Both the position numbers and the translations under genes were made by a program. A DNA stretch of 45,361 bases from Clostridia bacterium (GTDB taxonomy: Bacteria > Bacillota > Clostridia > Oscillospirales > CAG-272): positions 1-45,361 of the forward strand of contig JAGAEA010000035.1 of the NCBI GenBank assembly GCA_017613355.1. The letters run 5' to 3'. Under the pieces are notes generated by a model that was not told the origin of the DNA, searched no databases, and saw only the letters and a program-made list of their open reading frames with translations. This document shows, in pieces, positions 16,290 through 23,325 of this stretch; position 1 is the first letter of the stretch, and the number at the start of each line of letters is the position of its first letter.

Positions 16290-17752
16290 AAAAAAGAATT
16301 TTTCTATGGCGCTTCTTGACCGTTGTATTTGTTCTTTCCGTTTTGTTGACTTCCTGTGTCCGAAAGCCCAAAAAACCCGTGGGTGAGGACACCACCACAA
16401 CAGACATCGAAGAAACGGGTCCCCGCTTTGATGCGAACGGATATTTGATGGACGACTTGCCGGAAAAAGTCAATCTGGATCGGGAGTTCAATATTTATTC
16501 CTGGCAAGATCAAAAGCATTGGGACTGGTACGATGAAGAGGTTTACCCAACCAACCTTGTGGACATTGTTTTGTACAAGCGGCAGAGCAATATTCAGGAT
16601 CGTTTCGGGATCACCTTGAACCGCGTTTATCAACCTGGAACGTGGGACAATCGCAACGCGTTCATCACAACGCTTGCGAACAGCGTCAAATTCAATGACG
16701 GATTGTACGATCTTGTTTCCCAGTACACGCCTTGCGCGGGCATCGGCGCAACGCAGAATCTCTATGCGGACATGAACAGCATGGAGTATCTGGACTTTTC
16801 CAAACCGTGGTGGCCGTCCAAGTTGCTTTCCACGGCGCAGATCGGCGAACGGCTCTATTTCGCTTCGGGTGATATTACGCCGACGCTGATTCGAAATGTT
16901 CACTGTATGTTTGTCAACACCGGGTATTATGAGCAATACCAACTTGCCGATCTGGTGGGCGGTCGATCGATCTATGATGTAGTGCGGGACTATGATTGGA
17001 CGTTGGAAACGCTCAAACTGCTTGCGCTCGATCACGTTGCCGATGACGGAGCGGAGATGTTCGGACTTTCCTTTGTAAACAAGGTTCAGGCGGATGCGTT
17101 CTTTTTCGGCGGCGGATTTAAGTTGCTGGAAAACAACAACGGGATTTTGACGATATCACCCGAGCTTGCAAAACAGCCGATTTCGGATTGGTTTGATCAG
17201 GTTCAGAAGCTCTTTGCTGAATCTCGGTATGACGTTACTATCAAAAGCGACGCGGTTTTCCGCAACAAACAGTCGATTTTCCATTCCGGCACGATTTCTG
17301 CTTCACAGAATTTTGCGCAAGACGGTGTGCAGTTTAGCGTGCTTCCGATCCCGATGAGAAACAGCGAACAGGAAAGTTATTATACCTGCGCGTCCTTTTG
17401 GGTCGGAATGTACAGTATTCCCGCAGACGCGAAGAATTTTTCCGAATCCGCAATGATTTTGGAAGCGCTCGCTTCCGAAGGGTATCGCACGGTCACCGAT
17501 GAAATTTATTACACGCTCTTCCAAATTCGCTATAATTCCACCGACAATGTCAATTCTGCCGAGATGTTCGACGTGGTTTCGGATTCGATCGTCTTTGACA
17601 CGGCAAGATCGTTTACCGACCATCTGCAATCCATGTTCGCCGCATTTCGAAATGGCGTTACCGACGAAGCTGCGTCGTGGAGTTCTGTTTACGGATCGGG
17701 GTATCCTGCATGGAACCCCAGGGTGATATCGCTCTTTGCCATTTTGGGATAA
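16286..17752 (+). CDS. extracellular solute-binding lipoprotein (family 1-like)
   Basis: 488 residues. Signal peptide with lipobox LLTSC (Cys about residue 24) and a Thr-rich linker (DTTTTDIEE) before the mature domain. The fold resembles family 1 solute-binding proteins of sugar ABC importers: NFxIYSW start, FITTLAN, YDLVSQYTP, FSKPWWPSKL, LYFASGDITP, WTLETLKLL. No ABC permease or ATPase gene is nearby, so it is an orphan binder or works with a remote transporter. Clear paralogue of the lipoprotein at 36371-37882, sharing the blocks LDFxKPWWPxxL and LYFASGDI. Confidence 0.85.
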   Translation: MKKRIFLWRFLTVVFVLSVLLTSCVRKPKKPVGEDTTTTDIEETGPRFDANGYLMDDLPEKVNLDREFNIYSWQDQKHWDWYDEEVYPTNLVDIVLYKRQSNIQDRFGITLNRVYQPGTWDNRNAFITTLANSVKFNDGLYDLVSQYTPCAGIGATQNLYADMNSMEYLDFSKPWWPSKLLSTAQIGERLYFASGDITPTLIRNVHCMFVNTGYYEQYQLADLVGGRSIYDVVRDYDWTLETLKLLALDHVADDGAEMFGLSFVNKVQADAFFFGGGFKLLENNNGILTISPELAKQPISDWFDQVQKLFAESRYDVTIKSDAVFRNKQSIFHSGTISASQNFAQDGVQFSVLPIPMRNSEQESYYTCASFWVGMYSIPADAKNFSESAMILEALASEGYRTVTDEIYYTLFQIRYNSTDNVNSAEMFDVVSDSIVFDTARSFTDHLQSMFAAFRNGVTDEAASWSSVYGSGYPAWNPRVISLFAILG

Positions 17753-17782
17753 AACCATTCGAAAGAAAAGGAGAACTCCGTT

Positions 17783-18991
17783 ATGAATAAAAAATGGATT
17801 TATTGCTTGCTTTCTCTCCTTTGCTTTTCTATGTTTTTAACATCCTGTTCTACGGGAAGGAAGCCCGAGGAAACAACGGAACAGACCGAATCCATCGAAG
17901 GAACCGAAACGAAAAGCACTCTTGAAGAAAGGGATCCGTCGCAGAAACGCCTGAATCATTACGCGCTCAACAACGAAACGCGCGGCATCAAAATTCTGGG
18001 TGTGCGGAATCTTGCTTCCCAAAAACAGATCAACTGCGATTGGACGGGCTCCGGCGTTGAATTTCGGGTCAACAGTCAAGGTGGAAACATGACCTTTACC
18101 GCAAAAGCCACCGCGCCCTGTTATTTCCGCGCGTATATCGACGGCGAAGCATGGACGAACGGAGGTACGTTACCGTATTTCACCGTTACAAGCGAGGAGA
18201 CCGAAATCGTGTTGCGAAACATTCCGGAAGGCGAACACACCGTTCGGTTGATCAAAGTAACGGGTTATACCATCGCCCGCGCCGAGCTTACCGGAGTCAA
18301 GTTCTATGGAAATATTCTGGGAACCGCACCTGCGGCAAAAGAGCGGTATATCGAGTTTGTGGGCGACAGTATTTGCTGCGGATGGGGAACGATCGGCGCA
18401 CATCAGGGAGCCTACACCGATCAGGACGGTATGTTGGCTTATCCCTATCTTGTTGCGGAAGCGTTGAACGCCGACTATTCGATCACCGCGCTTTCCGGTC
18501 AGGGATTGTTGATGGGCAATCCGGGTATGACGGAAGGGTATCTCTATCCGAGTCCTTTGCGGGAGAAGAAAGCGGAGTATGGCTTTTCAAGAAAGCCCGA
18601 TACCGTGGTAGTTAACATCGGGACCAATGATTACGGTTATCGGGAACAGTACGGGATCACCGCGGAAACATTCTATCAATCCTATCTTTCTTTTCTCCGC
18701 ACACTGAAACAGAAAAACGGAGAGAACTGCCGCATCGTTTGTATCTACAATACCATGAATGATACTTGGGCAAATTCCATCAAACAGGCGGTAAGCGATG
18801 TTGGGGGAGTAACGGCAGGGATCCATTTGCTCGAATTTTCGAGAGCCGCGAGTGGACACCCCACCATTTCCGAACACGCCGATTACGCAAGCGTTCTGGA
18901 AGGATTTTTGCGCGATCTTCCCGATGCTCCGGAAGAGGTTGAAAATGCGCAGGGAATGTTTGTCCGGTGGACGGAATTGTTCCCTTGCTGA
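17783..18991 (+). CDS. SGNH/GDSL esterase lipoprotein, carbohydrate esterase family 2-like
   Basis: 402 residues with lipobox FLTSC (Cys about residue 22). Residues ~60-175 form a beta-sandwich (GVEFRVNSQGGNMTFTA...YIDGE...VRLIKVTG), the N-terminal jelly-roll typical of CE2 esterases. The SGNH domain follows: FVGDSICCGWG with the nucleophile Ser196, NIGTNDYG with Asn282, and GHPTISEHA with His359. The position three residues before the His is Ala356 instead of the usual Asp, as in CE2 enzymes that use a Ser-His dyad. Likely removes acetyl groups from glycans at the cell surface. AAGGAG precedes the ATG. Confidence 0.85.
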   Translation: MNKKWIYCLLSLLCFSMFLTSCSTGRKPEETTEQTESIEGTETKSTLEERDPSQKRLNHYALNNETRGIKILGVRNLASQKQINCDWTGSGVEFRVNSQGGNMTFTAKATAPCYFRAYIDGEAWTNGGTLPYFTVTSEETEIVLRNIPEGEHTVRLIKVTGYTIARAELTGVKFYGNILGTAPAAKERYIEFVGDSICCGWGTIGAHQGAYTDQDGMLAYPYLVAEALNADYSITALSGQGLLMGNPGMTEGYLYPSPLREKKAEYGFSRKPDTVVVNIGTNDYGYREQYGITAETFYQSYLSFLRTLKQKNGENCRIVCIYNTMNDTWANSIKQAVSDVGGVTAGIHLLEFSRAASGHPTISEHADYASVLEGFLRDLPDAPEEVENAQGMFVRWTELFPC

Positions 18992-19038
18992 TATTATTGT
19001 TTGAGCTAAAATCCGATAATCGAAAGGAGAAAACACCC

Positions 19039-21246
19039 ATGAAAAGAAGCGTATCCATGATCCTGGCATTGCTCTTGACTTTTTCGGGACTTTTTGTCGG
19101 CACCGTGCTCATGGTTTCGGCAACGGAACCGGAAGGGGTCGGCATTGCCGATCTTTCCACATTGGAAAATTCGAGCGGAACCTTTTATCTCACAGCCGAC
19201 ATCGGATCGGCAGAAAACCCCGTTACAAGCTCGGTTTCGGAGTTCGGCGGGACGCTGGACGGCAACGGTCATAAAATCTATACGTCTGCTCCCGTGTTCG
19301 ATTTACTGAACGGAGCAACCGTGAAAAACCTGACGATCGAAGGAAACGTTGCCCCTGAATCAGGAGATTTTACAGCGGCTTTGGCACGCCGAAGCGCGGG
19401 AAACACAACCGTTGCGAACTGTGTCAACAACGTGAACGTTTCGCAAACGGTCACACAAGCTCCGGATAGCGGTATCGGCACTTATGCCGGTGCCGGCGGA
19501 TTCGTCGGTTTTGCGTCAGGTGGAGTCGATGTTATTGTTACCTTCAAGGATTGCGTCAATAACGGAGAGGTGGGCGCGACGTCCAGAATAAACAAGGCGA
19601 CCGTTGTCGGCGGTTATATCGCAACCGCAAAAGCAAGCGCGATTTTTGAGGATTGTGTCAATAACGGCGATATTTGGATCGATGCGACGAACGAGGCAGG
19701 AACCGCTTCAAACACGGCAATGGCAGGCGGGTTGATCGGCTGGGGCGTTACTTCTTCCATGCTGGCGAAGAATTGCGAAAACAACGGAAAAATCGAGGAT
19801 CGGTCTGCAATGATTACGGCAGGACATAAATTCGGAGGTTTGATCGCTGTTTTGCAGGGCGGGACTTACGGAACGTTTCTCGGCTGCACCAACACGGGAG
19901 ATGTTTATGGTCTCATGGCAGGCGGTCTTGTCGGAGATATTCGCAACGAGAACACCTTCACTACCTGCGTGAATCGAGGCAATATCACAAGCAAAAACGA
20001 GAAGATCTCCGGCAGTTGCATTGCTGGGGGAATGATTGCAAGTATCAATGTTAATACTGATTCTGCAATTACCCGTTGTGTCAATCTCGGAACGATTGAA
20101 GCCGAGAACAAAATGGATACCGACGCGCTGGCAGGCGGATTGATCGGGCAGATTTTGGCAAGTTCTGCCGTGAACGTGACGGAATGTGTCGGCTATGGAA
20201 CGGTCAATTCCTCTTCTTCAAAATCAGGATCGTACGGGGAAGCAGGCGGGCTTTTGGCGATGACAAAGGTAAAAGTTTCCATGACCGACTGTATTGTTTA
20301 TGGGGATATCACCGGTACTTATGCCGCAGGTGGGATCGCAGCGGAAATGCTCGTTGAGGAGTCGGTATTTACCCGCTGCATTTATACGGGAAGTGTTAAC
20401 CAAGCCTATTATCATCGCAGTTCGATTCTCGGCAAGATCACGTTTAGGGATGCCAATCCCGAAAAATATATGTTGTTGACCGATTGCTACGGGACGTTTG
20501 CAAGAGGCATCGGCGTTTATGCGCAGCCAAACGAGATCAAGGGAAATATCCGCTATATTTGGACGAATGAGAATGTTGACCAAACGATTATCGGAGGAAC
20601 CGATACCGTATCGGCAAGTGATGCGGGATCCGTGCTATCGCTTTATAACGCTCCTTTCGCAGCAAATGGATATATGCCCAAAGCGGATATGAAAGGCGTT
20701 TTTGCCGCAAAAAATCTTTCGATTCTCAATTTTGGAGACGAAACATGGATCTTGCGTGAAGATTTTCCGGAACTTGCTTTTGTGGAAACATTATTCGGAG
20801 CAAGTACGAATCCCAAAGCCGACGCTTCCATTGTGTATGTAGGCGTTCAGAATTCCGCGGTTTCCGACGGTAAGTTTGCGGTTCGGTTTGTTTCGTCGGT
20901 CGAAAGTCTTGAATACAGTAAGATCGGCGTTCGTGTGGAAGTTGCCGAAAAGGGCGTCGGGTCTGCGTTGGCGACCGAAAGGAGCAGTCGATATGTTTAT
21001 GAGCAGATCCTTGCCGCAGGGGACAACGGAGTACCAACTGCATATCCCGAAATCCCGCTTGCAAACACTTGGTTCTCGGCTTTGACGATTACCGAAATTC
21101 CCGCGTCCGGAACCTATATCTTCGTGGTTACCCCCTTTACGGTTTCCGCCGACGGCGAAACGACCGATCGAGGCGGCGCGATCGCAATCGTCTATACCGA
21201 CGGTGTATTTGTAAACCAGTATTGGTATGCGGCACCTACACGGTAA
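19039..21246 (+). CDS. exported GLUG-repeat protein with C-terminal 'GVQ' domain
   Basis: 735 residues from ATG 19039 (AAGGAG 9 nt upstream). Signal peptide cleaved about after VSA (residue 28). Residues ~60-560 hold repeats of the form GG(F/L/Y)xx..xx.xxFxxCVNNGxI, matching GLUG-type right-handed beta-helix rungs (e.g. FKDCVNNGEVG, FEDCVNNGDIW, FGGLIAVLQGG). Residues ~595-735 form a different domain starting YVGVQNSAVSDGKFAVRFVS, shared with the protein at 42385. There is no LPxTG, transmembrane anchor or cysteine tail. It is followed after 18 bp by the 44-residue peptide gene. Probably a secreted or surface-layer protein; exact role unknown. Confidence 0.8.
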   Translation: MKRSVSMILALLLTFSGLFVGTVLMVSATEPEGVGIADLSTLENSSGTFYLTADIGSAENPVTSSVSEFGGTLDGNGHKIYTSAPVFDLLNGATVKNLTIEGNVAPESGDFTAALARRSAGNTTVANCVNNVNVSQTVTQAPDSGIGTYAGAGGFVGFASGGVDVIVTFKDCVNNGEVGATSRINKATVVGGYIATAKASAIFEDCVNNGDIWIDATNEAGTASNTAMAGGLIGWGVTSSMLAKNCENNGKIEDRSAMITAGHKFGGLIAVLQGGTYGTFLGCTNTGDVYGLMAGGLVGDIRNENTFTTCVNRGNITSKNEKISGSCIAGGMIASINVNTDSAITRCVNLGTIEAENKMDTDALAGGLIGQILASSAVNVTECVGYGTVNSSSSKSGSYGEAGGLLAMTKVKVSMTDCIVYGDITGTYAAGGIAAEMLVEESVFTRCIYTGSVNQAYYHRSSILGKITFRDANPEKYMLLTDCYGTFARGIGVYAQPNEIKGNIRYIWTNENVDQTIIGGTDTVSASDAGSVLSLYNAPFAANGYMPKADMKGVFAAKNLSILNFGDETWILREDFPELAFVETLFGASTNPKADASIVYVGVQNSAVSDGKFAVRFVSSVESLEYSKIGVRVEVAEKGVGSALATERSSRYVYEQILAAGDNGVPTAYPEIPLANTWFSALTITEIPASGTYIFVVTPFTVSADGETTDRGGAIAIVYTDGVFVNQYWYAAPTR

Positions 21247-21264
21247 GAGAGGGGAAAACGAACG

Positions 21265-21399
21265 ATGAAACGATATATGAAACCCTCTTGCAAGGTCATT
21301 CCGGTATTCGCCAATGACATTTTAACCGTCAGCAACGACCCAAGAGGAATGTTTGTCGCGTTCGGCGACTTGGAAGAAGTTCCGGATGTAATCGAGTAA
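21265..21399 (+). CDS. 44-residue peptide, MK-x-Y-x-x-P family
   Basis: Starts MKRYMKPSCKVIPVF, then NDILTV, and has an acidic C-terminal half with GMFVAFGDLEEV. No signal peptide and no membrane segment. It begins 18 bp after the GLUG-protein stop with a GAGGGG ribosome site and is followed by a strong terminator. Its counterpart at 45182-45310 has the same plan: MKxYxxPxxK, then (N/D)D(I/L)LTV about residue 20, then a Gly-Met and an aromatic/Asp-rich end. Two independent copies in the same genetic position make it a real gene. The layout (conserved leader, variable tail) resembles ribosomal peptide precursors or small partner proteins, but no modifying enzyme is adjacent. Confidence 0.75.
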   Translation: MKRYMKPSCKVIPVFANDILTVSNDPRGMFVAFGDLEEVPDVIE

Positions 21400-21416
21400 A
21401 GAAAATAATATGACAA

Positions 21417-21452
21417 AAAAGAACGGCGGAACCGAAATTCCGCCGTTCTTTT
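21417..21452 (+). terminator. terminator of locus 1 operon
   Basis: 15-bp perfect stem (21417-21431 with 21438-21452) ending in TTCTTTT, 17 bp after the peptide stop. Confidence 0.9.
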
Positions 21453-21539
21453 GAGGATTGTTTCATCGATTAGACATAAAACAAATCCGAACCATTCGTG
21501 GGTGAAGATCAGCCGTTCGCGGTTCGGATTATTTTGCTT

Positions 21540-21615
21540 TGGTGGAGCATAGGGGATTCGAACCCCTGACCCCAACACTGCCAGTGTTGTGCGCTCCCAA
21601 CTGCGCTAATGCCCC
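21540..21615 (-). tRNA. tRNA-Ala(GGC)
   Basis: 76 nt with encoded CCA. Acceptor GGGGCAT/ATGCTCC, D-arm GCGCAGTTGGGAGCGC, anticodon loop CTGGCAG (anticodon GGC), T-arm with GGTTCGAATCC. Confidence 0.95.
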
Positions 21616-21624
21616 GTTTGTTGC

Positions 21625-21700
21625 TGGAGCTGGTGATAAGACTCGAACTTACGACCTGCTGATTACGAATCAGCTGCACTACCGACTGTGCTACACCAGC
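21625..21700 (-). tRNA. tRNA-Thr(CGT)
   Basis: 76 nt with encoded CCA. Acceptor GCTGGTG/CACCAGC, anticodon loop TTCGTAA (anticodon CGT), T-loop GTTCGAGTC. First in a two-gene transcript with tRNA-Ala(GGC), 9 bp apart. Confidence 0.95.
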
Positions 21701-21717
21701 ATCGCGGCAACATGAAT

Positions 21718-21746
21718 ATTATATCGGATAAAGCCCCGTTTGTCAA
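21718..21746 (-). promoter_or_regulatory. promoter of the tRNA-Thr(CGT)/tRNA-Ala(GGC) pair
   Basis: On the minus strand: TTGACA (21741-21746), 17-bp spacer, TATAAT (21718-21723). Confidence 0.9.
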
Positions 21747-21794
21747 TATTTTTTTCGAAAAAACCGAAATTTTTTGTTTTTGCAAAAAAAGTCC

Positions 21795-21823
21795 TTGACA
21801 AATTTATTTTTTCTTGCTATAAT
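21795..21823 (+). promoter_or_regulatory. promoter of tRNA-Ala(CGC)
   Basis: TTGACA (21795-21800), 17-bp spacer, TATAAT (21818-21823), 11 bp before the tRNA 5' end. Confidence 0.9.
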
Positions 21824-21834
21824 ATGTGTTGCTC

Positions 21835-21910
21835 GGGCTTGTAGCTCAGTTGGGAGAGCGCTGCGTTCGCAACGCAGAGGTCATGGGTTCGAATCCCACC
21901 AGGTCCACCA
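21835..21910 (+). tRNA. tRNA-Ala(CGC)
   Basis: 76 nt with encoded CCA. Anticodon stem CTGCG/CGCAG with loop TTCGCAA (anticodon CGC), T-loop GGTTCGAATCC, acceptor GGGCTTG/CAGGTCC. Confidence 0.93.
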
Positions 21911-21918
21911 ACGACATT

Positions 21919-21958
21919 TCAAAAAATCGCACCTATGGATATGGGCGCGATTTTTTGA
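21919..21958 (+). terminator. terminator after tRNA-Ala(CGC)
   Basis: TCAAAAAATCGC pairs with GCGATTTTTTGA around a 16-nt loop that can itself pair; T-run at the 3' arm. Confidence 0.8.
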
Positions 21959-22062
21959 TTGCCGCAGTCGAATTTGCGATCCGACCGATTTGCACGGCGC
22001 TTTGCTTTGCGGCGAAGAAAGGGACACCCGACGTGAAGGGCTTAACCCCGAAAAACAAAAAC

Positions 22063-22093
22063 AAAAAAGCGCTCACGATTGCGAACGCCTTTT
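22063..22093 (-). terminator. terminator after tRNA-Thr(GGT)
   Basis: On the minus strand: GCGTTCGC-aatc-GTGAGCGC stem flanked by A-run and TTTTTTGTTTTTG, directly after the tRNA 3' end. Confidence 0.75.
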
Positions 22094-22169
22094 TGGAGCT
22101 GGTAATCAGAATCGAACTGATGACCTCGTCATTACCAATGACGTGCTCTACCGACTGAGCCATACCAGC
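22094..22169 (-). tRNA. tRNA-Thr(GGT)
   Basis: 76 nt with encoded CCA. Acceptor GCTGGTA/TACCAGC, anticodon loop TTGGTAA (anticodon GGT), T-loop AGTTCGATTCT. Confidence 0.95.
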
Positions 22170-22192
22170 ACATCGGAATATCCGACTTTGAT

Positions 22193-22221
22193 ATTATATC
22201 AAACCCGCGCGGCTTTGTCAA
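22193..22221 (-). promoter_or_regulatory. promoter of tRNA-Thr(GGT)
   Basis: On the minus strand: TTGACA (22216-22221), 17-bp spacer, TATAAT (22193-22198). Confidence 0.9.
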
Positions 22222-22332
22222 GAGATTTTGCAAAAAAGTTTCAAAAAGTTCGCGTCCGATCCGTCGGGCAAATCTTCCGTTGCATGATATACAGCTGTTT
22301 CAAAAGCCGTTTCGGACGAGAGGAGAAAAACG

Positions 22333-22989
22333 ATGCAGATTAAAGGTGCGATTTTCGACATGGATGGGACTCTGGTGGATTCCCTCGGATTTTGGGAGAA
22401 TATCTGGGCGCGCATCGGCGCGCGCTATCTCGGTGATCCCGAATATAAAGGAACTCCCGAACTGACCAAACGGTTCCGCACGACAACTGTCCCGCAATGC
22501 GCGGAGATTTTTCATCGGGAATACGGCTACGGAGAGAGTTCCCGGGAAATCGCTCGCTTTTTGACCGATTCTTTTACAGTTTTATATCGTACCAAAGCCG
22601 TCCTCAAACCGGGTTGCCTCGAATTTCTCGAAGCACTCAAAGCACGCGGGGTGAAAATGTGCCTTGCTTCGGCGTCCAACCCCGAAATGGTCGGTGCTTC
22701 GATCGAGCATTGCGGCATCGGCCGTTTTTTCTCCGAAATCTTCTTTTGCGATTCGTTTGGGGCAGGGAAAGACCGCCCCGACGTGTTTCTCGCGGCGTGG
22801 AAACACCTCGGAACGCCCATGGAAGAAACCTGGGTGTTCGAGGATTCCGCCGTCGCGCTTGCGACCGCACAAAAGGCGGGTTTCCGAACCGTTGGCATAT
22901 TCGACCGCCACACGCCCGATCAAGCGCCCGTGATGGCTTCGTCCACCGAATATATTGCCGAGGGAGAAACGCTTTTGCGACTCTTGTAA
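22333..22989 (+). CDS. HAD family hydrolase (beta-phosphoglucomutase-like)
   Basis: 218 residues. Haloacid dehalogenase phosphatase: motif I FDMDGTLVDS (nucleophile Asp about residue 9, general acid Asp 11), cap domain residues ~17-85, motif II LASAS, motif III Lys in GAGKDRPDVF, motif IV VFEDSAVAL. This layout is that of subfamily IA phosphatases and beta-phosphoglucomutases, acting on small sugar phosphates in the cytosol. GAGGAG precedes the ATG by 7 nt. It stands alone between the tRNA cluster and valS; the substrate cannot be read. Confidence 0.9.
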   Translation: MQIKGAIFDMDGTLVDSLGFWENIWARIGARYLGDPEYKGTPELTKRFRTTTVPQCAEIFHREYGYGESSREIARFLTDSFTVLYRTKAVLKPGCLEFLEALKARGVKMCLASASNPEMVGASIEHCGIGRFFSEIFFCDSFGAGKDRPDVFLAAWKHLGTPMEETWVFEDSAVALATAQKAGFRTVGIFDRHTPDQAPVMASSTEYIAEGETLLRLL

Positions 22990-23007
22990 AAGTTTTTTGT
23001 TTTCTTG

Positions 23008-23036
23008 TTGACATTTCGTTTTTTCCGTGCTATAAT
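23008..23036 (+). promoter_or_regulatory. promoter of the T-box/valS transcript
   Basis: TTGACA (23008-23013), 17-bp spacer, TATAAT (23031-23036), 19 bp after the HAD gene stop. Confidence 0.9.
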
Positions 23037-23042
23037 ATGGTT

Positions 23043-23285
23043 ACAATTCAAAACGCTTGGATGAAGAGGAGTACTTTTCCACGGTTCCGAAGAGACGCGG
23101 CGGTCGGTGCGAGCCGCGGTGCACGGGAAAGGGAAGTCGCTTCGGAGCGGTGCGGGTGAAGGCTCTTTTGTAGTCCGCAACGGTTCCCGCCGTTATCGGG
23201 AAAGAGAGCACGGGGGCTTTCTCCGTGAAATCAGGTGGTACCGCGCGCTTCGCGTCCTGAAACGGATGCGAAGCGCGCTTTGTTT
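23043..23285 (+). promoter_or_regulatory. T-box riboswitch (valine) of valS
   Basis: The hallmark AGGTGGTACCGCG is at 23233-23245. A terminator stem GCGCGCTTCGC / GCGAAGCGCGC (23243-23253 with 23268-23278) plus TTTGTTTT follows, overlapping the T-box so that uncharged tRNA can favour antitermination. Stem I features are visible: GAGTA near 23072, the GGTCGGTGCGAGCC distal arm, and a specifier-like GAAGTCGC with GTC (valine) at 23136-23138, which agrees with the gene controlled. Confidence 0.92.
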
Positions 23286-23325
23286 TCCGCGTTGACGCCG
23301 ACATTCAAATAAAGAGGAAAAAAAC

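Noticed and set aside
21540-22221. tRNA cluster considered as an integration site of a mobile island
   Set aside because: No integrase, no att-like duplicated tRNA ends and no phage genes on either side in the window.
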